64,000 bases of DNA from the NCBI RefSeq assembly GCF_905475395.1, contig NC_058341.1:66843501-66907500 (forward strand). Reading direction: 5' to 3'. Each line of letters opens with the position of its first letter. Positions within the stretch are counted from its first letter, which is position 1. A program made the translations under genes and the position numbers. This stretch comes from Chrysoperla carnea (lineage: Eukaryota; Arthropoda; Insecta; Neuroptera; Chrysopidae). Below the pieces are notes generated by a model, which did not search any database, was not told where the DNA came from, and saw nothing but the letters and a program-made list of their open reading frames with translations. Below are positions 57,290 to 64,000 of this stretch, piece after piece.

Positions 57290-57640
57290 TGGAGTAAAAT
57301 CGGTGAAAACCGGAGTAAAACCGGAGTAAAATCGGCGAAAGTCGGAGTAAAATCGGTGAAAACCGATCTTCATTCATTAGATCTACATACATGTATTCAT
57401 TTTATCAATTTTATTCCGATTTTGCTCCGACTTTCGCCGATTTTACTCCGGTTTTACTCCGGTTTTCACTGATTTTACTCCGACTTTCGCCGATTTTACT
57501 CCGGTTTTACTCCGGTTTTCACCGATTTTACTCCGACTTTCGCCGATTTTACTCCGGTTTTCACCGATTTTACTCCGACTTTCGCCGATTTTACTCCGGT
57601 TTTACTCCGGTTTTCACCGATTTTACTCCAGCTTTTTAAT
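57290..57640. repeat. Minisatellite at the palindrome centre
   Basis: Built from two alternating modules, TTTTACTCCGGTTTTCACCGA and TTTTACTCCGACTTTCGCCGA, some with an additional TTTTACTCCGG. In the left part (57290-57365) they appear as the complement, and from 57401 to 57630 on the plus strand. The mirror stops at 57365/57555, leaving a 189-bp spacer that itself holds about 110-140 bp of additional modules plus the non-repeated ATCTTCATTCATTAGATCTA. Frames through it read as Phe/Tyr/Ser/Gly repeats and are not genes. Confidence 0.85.
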
Positions 57641-57789
57641 TTTTGATAAAGTTATTATAAACTTGTTATTTAATTATATTTGTTTTCCTCAAGTATTGGA
57701 TTATAGATAGTATTTCTCTTCCGATGTTTGTAGAATGTAGCCTTCTTAATTTATCAATTAATATAATTAAACAGGTCAAACCAGTACTA

Positions 57790-57941
57790 AACAGACCTGT
57801 TTAATACTGATCTGTTAGAAAGAGACCTGTTTAGAAAGAGACCTGTTTAGAAAGAGACCTGTTTAGATACAGATCTGTTTAGATACAGACCTGTTTAGAT
57901 ACAGACCTGTTTAGATACAGACCTGTTTAGAAAGAGACCTG
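57790..57941. repeat. 16-bp tandem repeat, right copy
   Basis: Mirror of 56979-57130. Confidence 0.8.
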
Positions 57942-58153
57942 TATATTTATTGAAGGATAACAGCAACGAAGATATAAAGGGTGGTTTCTATGCCGAAGAA
58001 TTACAAAAAGTTCACCATCCAAACATTTATTTAGTGGAAAAGGTCTTAGCTAAACGTGAATCCAACGTTAAAGTCAGGTGGTTAGTGTTCGACTCTTTAC
58101 ACGATTCATATATTGATAAAAAAGTCTTATTTTATAGTGGACCGTTTTTATGA
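57929..58153 (+). pseudogene. Polinton integrase C-terminal chromodomain fragment (right copy)
   Basis: The frame reads RPVYLLKDNSNEDIKGGFYA, then EELQKVHHPNIYLVEKVLA, VRWLVFDSLHDSYIDKK and a stop. The 'YxLKD..xExIKGxFYxxELQKV' lead followed by a chromodomain-like beta fold (YLVEKVL..., VRWLVFD, SYID) is the C-terminal end of Polinton/Maverick retroviral-type integrases. The zinc-binding and DDE catalytic parts are absent: the frame runs upstream into the 16-bp tandem repeat. No plausible ATG is present, so I treat it as a truncated relic, although the short domain itself is undamaged. It lies about 560 bp upstream of the polymerase TATA box in the same orientation. Confidence 0.6.
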
Positions 58154-58301
58154 ACATACTTGTAACAATAAAAAATCTGTCATAGTGGACCGTTTTTGCG
58201 AACATATTTGTGTTGTATAAAAAAAAAATAAAGATTTTTATTAAATAAAACCTTTATTCTAATCTCATAACACGTGTAAAATTATTTTAAGATCTAATGC
58301 G

Positions 58302-58601
58302 ATTCAAACAAGTTTAAACATGTTCAAACAAGTTTGAACATGTATTTTTATTCAAACAAGTTTGAACTTGTAACAGGATGATGATATCATATTTTTCAAG
58401 GTCAAATCTATTTCAACATATTCTTGAGAATAGCTGACACGTGTAAAATTATTTTAAGATCAAAGTCCATTCAAACAAGTTTGAACATGTATTTTTATTA
58501 TGTAAATTTCAAGTGTCATATTACATTGCTTAATCATAAAAAAATATTAACATCCGGTCACGTGTTTTGACACATGTAAAATTATTTCAAACAAGTTTGA
58601 A
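58302..58601 (+). promoter_or_regulatory. Five dyad motifs upstream of the right polymerase
   Basis: TTCAAACAAGTTTGAA (a TTCAAAC-N2-GTTTGAA dyad) starts at 58302 (one mismatch), 58323, 58350, 58470 and 58586, often followed by CATGT or CTTGT. Between them the block CACGTGTAAAATTATTTTAAGAT recurs (58271, 58439, partly 58572). The repeated dyads 115-450 bp before the TATA box look like binding sites for a dimeric factor or remnants of a replication origin. No factor can be named. Confidence 0.55.
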
Positions 58602-58715
58602 CTTGTAACAAGATGATGAATAATCTATTTTTCAAATTGTTAAACTATAAAATAATGTTCTAGAACAATTTTTTACATGTCAAAACATGTTCAAATATTT
58701 CAATTTTGAAAAACG

Positions 58716-58751
58716 TATATAAGCAGCGTTATTACCTTGACCTGACTCAGT
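58716..58751 (+). promoter_or_regulatory. TATA box and initiator of the right polymerase gene
   Basis: TATATAAG at 58716-58723 and TCAGT at 58747-58751, with the initiator A 33 bases after the first TATA base. This is the classical arthropod RNA polymerase II core promoter arrangement, implying the gene is read by host transcription. Confidence 0.6.
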
Positions 58752-58905
58752 TGAATATTTACAGTGAAAGTGAACAAGTTATTAATAATCATAATAAAAG
58801 TGCCTTAAAAATTATTATAATAAAAGTGTGTTACATATCGTGAACATTGTTGTAAAGTTTGTGTGTCTTAAAAAATATATAACTGTTGATTATTGTTGTT
58901 GTAAG

Positions 58906-59360
58906 GTAAGTTTCATAACACGAACACGTCATCTATCTATTACTTTGTAATGATAAAGCGAAGTGAAAACTATAATATATAATATATTTTTGTTTGGATT
59001 AGATTGTATACTATTAAAATCAACGTTTTCTATCTGTGTATTAATGAAGTATCTCTATATGGGTGATTGTATCAAATCATGATATCTGTAAGACCCGCTT
59101 ACAAAACGGGCAGTTATCTATATGATTTAGGTATATAAAACATAGATATTGAGAATGTTTGGTTTATATGAAAATCTAAACTATTACAAAATTATGTTTT
59201 AGGTTCAGCATTACTGTACGCATATATATAAAATTTTATTTTTTCTATGTGATAATATCAGTAATATTTGTAAAAGTTCGTTTATCTTCATGTATTTGAA
59301 CTATAATTATTGATTATATATTATACGATTAAAACCTATTTTTTCTTATATCATTTCTAG
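58906..59360 (+). other. 5'-UTR intron of the right polymerase gene
   Basis: Donor AAG|GTAAGT at 58906 and a pyrimidine-rich acceptor ending TTTCTAG at 59360, 16 bases before the ATG. The intervening 455 bp is AT-rich and non-coding. Both splice signals are near consensus, but splicing itself is inferred. Confidence 0.55.
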
Positions 59361-59376
59361 ATTTCATACAGTGAAA

Positions 59377-62300
59377 ATGACGTACTCAATGTCTACTTTG
59401 TTGGAGAAAATAAAATCTATCGACACCATGACTGCTAATAAATTGAATATTGGAGATGGATTGAAAAATTGCAATATTGCTGTTCGACGGATATGTAAAA
59501 AATTGAAAGCTGCAAAATCTGTTGGTAAAAAGCAGAATTTGTTAGCAAACTTGGCTCTTGTAAAAAGTTATCGTTGCAATCTTAAGTGTATGTTAAAGCA
59601 CGGAGCAGGTGTTCAAAGTCGAAAAGAGACGGCTGCAAAGAGAGTACGATGGGATGATTCCCTATCTGCATTTGAGAGTCGGCTTAGAACTGGTATTATT
59701 AGTAATCTGAAACATAAAGATCCTAAAGCATTTTTGAAGGATTGTGAAGCACTTTTTCGACGAAGAATAAGTAACGTTCTGAAAATTCATGAAGCTATAA
59801 AAGTTAACGTTATTTTCTGTGGAGAATTTCAAATTGTATCTGCAAACAAAATGATAACTGAACACAAATACTTCACTACTTCAAATAATCCAATATATCA
59901 GAATACTGATGTGAATGAATGGTTTGGGAAGAATGTTGTTGGTCCGATAACACGTGATTTGGAAGAATTCCAGGAACGCGATAGCGGTTGGGCTCTAGTA
60001 AACATTATTAACCTTGGTGTTAATATAAATAAATATACACCATTACTTGGATCGTCATATATTGAACTACCTACCCAAATCAAACGACTAGAAGCTTGTA
60101 TAAACGTAAAGAATGATGATAATGCATGCTTTGCGTGGGCTGTGACGTCAGCATTGTATCCAGTTGAGAAGCATCCCCAGCGTATTTCAAAATATCCACA
60201 TTATTCAAAAGTGTTGAAGTTGAAAGGTGTACAGTTTCCAATGACACTAAAACAGATACCTAACTTTGAAAATCAAAATGAAATATCGATAAATGTTTAT
60301 GTACTGAAGAAACACTTGAAAAATTTTAATGTTGTGCCATGCTACTTAACAAAAAATAAATTGATTAATCATGTGAATTTATTACTGATTCAAGATCAGT
60401 ATGATGAAGATGTTGATGATAATGATAATAATTTATTACCCATTCGTTATCATTACGTTTGGGTTAAAAATCTATCACGTTTGGTTTCCTCCCAGCTGAA
60501 TAAAGATGGTCATAAAAAGTTTTTCTGTGAGCGATGCTTACACTATTTCTACTCAGAAGAAAAATTGAACAGCCATTATGAAAACTGTAAGAAAATGAAT
60601 GATTGTGCGATAAGAATGCCTAAGGAAGGAGAAAATATTTTAAAATTCAAAAATTTTAAAAATAAAGAGAAAACCCCTTTTATCATTTACGGGGATATCG
60701 AATCTGTATTGGAACCTCTGGATGATAAAATTCGGTATCAAAAACATATACCTGCTGTTGTTGGGTATTATTTTAAATGTGCTTATGATGATTCATTATC
60801 ATATTATCGTTCATATCGTGGAGTGGATTGTATGGATTGGTTTATAAGGGAGTTAAAACAAATATCTGAAGAAGTGGAAACAATTTTATTGTGCTCGTAT
60901 GAGATGGATCCATTAACTACTATTGAAGAGGAAGATTTTCAGAAATCTACACATTGTCATATATGTAATAAACCATTTGTGGATGAGGAAAAGAAAGTTA
61001 GAGACCATTTTCATCTTGCGTCGAAAACTGGTGGATATAAAGATGGTACCAATTACAGAGGCCCTGCCCACGAATCATGTAATATTAATTATCAAGATAG
61101 CCATGTTGTTCCTGTAGTGTTCCATAATATGTCAAATTATGATGGGATGCTGATAGTTGAAGATGTTGCGACAAAGATTGGAGGGCGCGTTGAACTTTTA
61201 CCTGTTACCAAAGAAAAATATATTTCTTTCACCAAAAACATTGAAGATTCATCTATAAAATTTCGATTCATAGATTCATTCAGATTTTTAGCTTCTTCCC
61301 TTGATAAGCTAGCTTCATACTTGTCGGAATTTCCTAACATGAAGAAGCGTTTTTCTAACGTTTCAGAAAATCAGTTTCAATTGTTGAAAAAGAAAGGTGT
61401 AATGCCATATGATTTTATTGATTCTTTTGATAAATTTAATTACACTCAACTACCGAACATAGAAGCATTCTATAATCGATTGGAGGAGAAACAGTGTTCT
61501 AGACAAATGTATCATCATGCGCAAAACGTTTGGTCAGCATTTAATTGTTCAAATTTAGGTGATTATGTAGATCTCTATATGGAAACGGATATAATGCTAC
61601 TTACGGATATTTTCGAAACGTTTAGAGCAACCTGTCTGTCTACGTACAACATTGACCCGGGAAATTACTATACACTTCCGGGATTTACGTTTGACTGTAT
61701 GTTGAAGTATACAAATATTGAGCTCGAATTGTTGACTGATATAGATATGATGATGTTTGTCGAACGAGGAATTCGCGGTGGTTTGAGTCAATGTATGAAA
61801 CGACGTTCCACAGCGAATAATAAATACATTCCAGGATTTGATCCATCCAAGCCTGAAGTGTATTTACTTTATACAGACATTAACAATCAATATGGATGGG
61901 CGATGAGTCAGTGTCTTCCTTACAGTGGTTTTGAGTGGTGTGATACAGATATTGATGTTTCGATGATTTTAGATGACGCTGATAATGGATATTTCTTAGA
62001 AGTGGATCTCAAATATCCTGAAGAACTTCATGATAAACATAAGGATTTACCTTTTTGCCCTGAACATAGAACAGCACCTAATTCTAAACAGAGTAAATTG
62101 ATGGGTACTCTTCATGATAAAGAGCGATATGTAATTCATTATAGAACATTGAAGCAGGCATTAAACAATGGGCTAAAATTAGAAAAAATTCATAAAGTTT
62201 TAAAATTTAAACAGTCGCCTTGGCTTCAATCATATATTGATTTAAATACCAAACTACGAAAGAATGCTAATAATGATTTTGAGAAAAATTTGTATAAATT

Positions 62301-63225
62301 AATGAACAATGCCGTCTTTGGAAAAACAATGGAAAATATTAGGAAACATTCTAATGTAAAGCTTGTTACAAAATGGGAGGGTCGATATGGGGCAGAAGCT
62401 TATATATCTAAACCCCAATTTCATTCTTGTACAATTTTCAATTCAAACTTGGTGGCTATTGAGTTGAAAAAGATGGAGATATTCTTCAATAAGCCTTTGT
62501 ATATTGGTATGGCAATCTTAGATTTAGCTAAAACTACAATTTATGATTTTCATTATGGCTATATGATTCCACAGCTGGGTGATGATTCTACCGCTATCTA
62601 TACAGATACTGACTCGGTTATTTACGAAATTAAAAACCATGATCCCTATGAAATGATAAAAAGAGATTGTCACAAGTATTTTGATACCAGTGATTACCAT
62701 CCTTCTAATGTTTATAATATACCTTGCGTTAATAAGAAAGTGCTTGGTATGATGAAGGATGAAAACAATGGAACTCCTATGACTCATTTTGTAGGATTAC
62801 GATCAAAATTATATACATTAAAAATAGCAACCCCTCTAGAAAAACAATCAAAATCACTTGATGATGCTATATTTAATCATGGGAATATTAAACAAGAACC
62901 AAATAATCTTGGGTTAACAAAAAAAGCTAAGGGAGTTAAAAGGTCAGTTCTTAGTACGAAAATAACATTTGAAGATTATGTTGAATGTTTGGAGGAATTT
63001 AAAGAGATATCAGTTGATCAAAACCTCATAAAATCTGATAAACTTAAGCTTTACACCCAAACTCAGACAAAAATTGCTCTAAGCCCTTATGATGATAAGC
63101 GATATATTATACCTGGTTCCTATGATACACTACCCTGGGGTCACTATTCTTTGAATACTACAACCTATAAACGAAAAGCTGAATATATAGATGAACCTTG
63201 CATCAAAAAGAAAAAAAATGTATAG
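59377..63225 (+). CDS. Polinton-type family B DNA polymerase (right copy)
   Basis: Same 1282-residue protein as the left copy, with every exonuclease, endonuclease VII-like and polymerase motif intact. The start ATG at 59377 is chosen because it is the first ATG after the predicted splice acceptor; a GTG six bases before it is in frame but not a eukaryotic start. Length and motif order match polymerases of Polinton/Maverick elements and their virus-like relatives, with the HxxC/CN endonuclease VII insert seen in many animal copies. There are no stops or frameshifts, and the C terminus is lysine-rich (CIKKKKNV), a possible nuclear localisation signal. With two identical copies and no partner genes it may be functional in isolation, recently duplicated, or an assembly duplicate. 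Confidence 0.94.
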   Translation: MTYSMSTLLEKIKSIDTMTANKLNIGDGLKNCNIAVRRICKKLKAAKSVGKKQNLLANLALVKSYRCNLKCMLKHGAGVQSRKETAAKRVRWDDSLSAFESRLRTGIISNLKHKDPKAFLKDCEALFRRRISNVLKIHEAIKVNVIFCGEFQIVSANKMITEHKYFTTSNNPIYQNTDVNEWFGKNVVGPITRDLEEFQERDSGWALVNIINLGVNINKYTPLLGSSYIELPTQIKRLEACINVKNDDNACFAWAVTSALYPVEKHPQRISKYPHYSKVLKLKGVQFPMTLKQIPNFENQNEISINVYVLKKHLKNFNVVPCYLTKNKLINHVNLLLIQDQYDEDVDDNDNNLLPIRYHYVWVKNLSRLVSSQLNKDGHKKFFCERCLHYFYSEEKLNSHYENCKKMNDCAIRMPKEGENILKFKNFKNKEKTPFIIYGDIESVLEPLDDKIRYQKHIPAVVGYYFKCAYDDSLSYYRSYRGVDCMDWFIRELKQISEEVETILLCSYEMDPLTTIEEEDFQKSTHCHICNKPFVDEEKKVRDHFHLASKTGGYKDGTNYRGPAHESCNINYQDSHVVPVVFHNMSNYDGMLIVEDVATKIGGRVELLPVTKEKYISFTKNIEDSSIKFRFIDSFRFLASSLDKLASYLSEFPNMKKRFSNVSENQFQLLKKKGVMPYDFIDSFDKFNYTQLPNIEAFYNRLEEKQCSRQMYHHAQNVWSAFNCSNLGDYVDLYMETDIMLLTDIFETFRATCLSTYNIDPGNYYTLPGFTFDCMLKYTNIELELLTDIDMMMFVERGIRGGLSQCMKRRSTANNKYIPGFDPSKPEVYLLYTDINNQYGWAMSQCLPYSGFEWCDTDIDVSMILDDADNGYFLEVDLKYPEELHDKHKDLPFCPEHRTAPNSKQSKLMGTLHDKERYVIHYRTLKQALNNGLKLEKIHKVLKFKQSPWLQSYIDLNTKLRKNANNDFEKNLYKLMNNAVFGKTMENIRKHSNVKLVTKWEGRYGAEAYISKPQFHSCTIFNSNLVAIELKKMEIFFNKPLYIGMAILDLAKTTIYDFHYGYMIPQLGDDSTAIYTDTDSVIYEIKNHDPYEMIKRDCHKYFDTSDYHPSNVYNIPCVNKKVLGMMKDENNGTPMTHFVGLRSKLYTLKIATPLEKQSKSLDDAIFNHGNIKQEPNNLGLTKKAKGVKRSVLSTKITFEDYVECLEEFKEISVDQNLIKSDKLKLYTQTQTKIALSPYDDKRYIIPGSYDTLPWGHYSLNTTTYKRKAEYIDEPCIKKKKNV

Positions 63226-63969
63226 TTAATTCGTAAGCATGACAATATCACTTATTCATTGAAGAGATCGATGCTAATATCATTTATAGTGAAATTCTTG
63301 AATTCATAAGTTATCTCAATAATCTCAATATTGTTAAAAAATCAGTGTAAACTTTAATTAATTAATTAATTATTACCTATTTAATATTATGTTAAAATGT
63401 TTTTTTTGTTGATTTTTAAAATGTCATCTCATTGAGGTGTGATTGTGTGTGTGTGTAACGTAAAATTAATTTTTATAACCTCTAAAACAAATTGAATATA
63501 TGCTCATTTATAAAAAAAAAATCGTATGTTTTAAAATTTGTCATAGGACTTGCAGAAACTTATATATTAAATTATTTACATATAATTAAACAAATTAATT
63601 AGAGTTTTCTTTTAGCAATAGAATTGTTATCTTATAAATTAATTATCTATTTATAATTTAGTATTAATATTATTGTATTGTATATCAATTGTTTACCAAT
63701 AAAATAAAAATCTACCAATAAATTAAAAAATGCATAATTAACCATTGAATTATTATTACCTTGTAAATTAGCTATCTATTTATAATTTAGTATATATTAA
63801 TATTATTATACTGTATATCAATATTGTTTACTAATAAAATAAAAATCTAAATAATGTAATTGAGTTTCTTTTTACAAAACACTTTAAATAATATTTGACC
63901 TTCATGAATATAATATTTTAAATTATTTTTGTAAAAACGTTTTTAAGTTATTAACTTTTTTTGTCTATG
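63226..63969. other. 3' flank of the right polymerase gene
   Basis: Mirror of 50951-51694. AATAAA at 63698-63703 is the first evident polyadenylation signal. Includes TG repeats at 63443-63455. No gene. Confidence 0.5.
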
Positions 63970-64000
63970 TTGTAACAAGGTCTTGTGGTTGAGTGGTTAG

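Larger units (their letters stand above)
50920..57365. repeat. Left arm of giant palindrome (6446 bp)
   Basis: Every position x here pairs with 114920-x in the right arm. Gene ends (51695 with 63225, 56767 with 58153), homopolymer lengths and the window-edge bases all fit the same sum, so no net indel exists. The mirror may extend farther left than 50920, because the right arm is cut by the window end. Confidence 0.93.
57555..64000. repeat. Right arm of giant palindrome (continues past window)
   Basis: Exact reverse complement of 50920-57365 as far as I compared it. The last bases of the window (GAGTGGTTAG) still match the complement of 50920-50929, so the true arm is longer than 6446 bp. 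Confidence 0.93.

Noticed and set aside
57391..57639. Open frame of Phe/Tyr/Ser/Gly repeats in the palindrome centre
   Set aside because: It is a direct translation of the minisatellite modules. There is no start context or domain, and the repeats continue in the complement on the other side.

Overview
The window is gene-poor, AT-rich eukaryotic DNA, most likely from an insect or other arthropod. The evidence is the mix of mobile elements (an R2-superfamily LINE, Jockey-like and other LINE 3' ends, mariner, hAT, P-like and Helitron-like non-autonomous elements, a Polinton/Maverick-type polymerase), long AT microsatellites, and a TATA plus TCAGT arthropod-style core promoter ahead of the polymerase gene. 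I find no conserved host gene, no rRNA gene and no convincing intact tRNA gene. Everything with coding capacity belongs to mobile elements.

Layout. 570-2565: an old fold-back repeat with a TTAA-flanked insertion nested in one arm. 2951-6981: a complete-looking R2-superfamily (restriction-like-endonuclease type) retrotransposon of about 4 kb with an uninterrupted reading frame and a perfect 18-bp target-site duplication, sitting outside rDNA. 7.6-50 kb: a mosaic of non-autonomous repeats. Two dispersed families dominate (called A and B here). With them are a mariner fold-back (10032-10542), a 2-kb palindrome with 959-bp arms (14942-16924), a pogo/Tc1-like TIR element (19925-21361), hAT elements with 8-bp duplications (25433, 28471, 33038), a P-like deletion derivative with an 8-bp duplication (31077-32092), Helitron-like ends, several MITE families, and three broken LINE fragments (about 40.1, 43.2 and 45.5 kb).

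50920-64000: an apparently perfect inverted duplication. Arms of 6446 bp, with no length difference at any paired landmark, flank a 189-bp minisatellite spacer, and the right arm still continues at the window edge. Each arm carries one intact protein-primed family B DNA polymerase (about 1282 aa) with a TATA/Inr promoter, a 5'-UTR intron and five copies of a TTCAAAC-N2-GTTTGAA dyad. Each also carries the C-terminal chromodomain stub of a Polinton integrase, cut off by a 16-bp tandem repeat. The polymerase genes point outward from the spacer.

How things work together: the R2-type protein combines DNA binding, target cleavage and reverse transcription for its own spread. The polymerase would replicate a linear DNA element, but none of the usual Polinton partners (full integrase, ATPase, protease, capsid proteins) is visible, so the palindrome looks like a fragment or derivative of such an element, or an assembly fold-back. 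All non-autonomous repeats depend on transposases or replicases encoded elsewhere.
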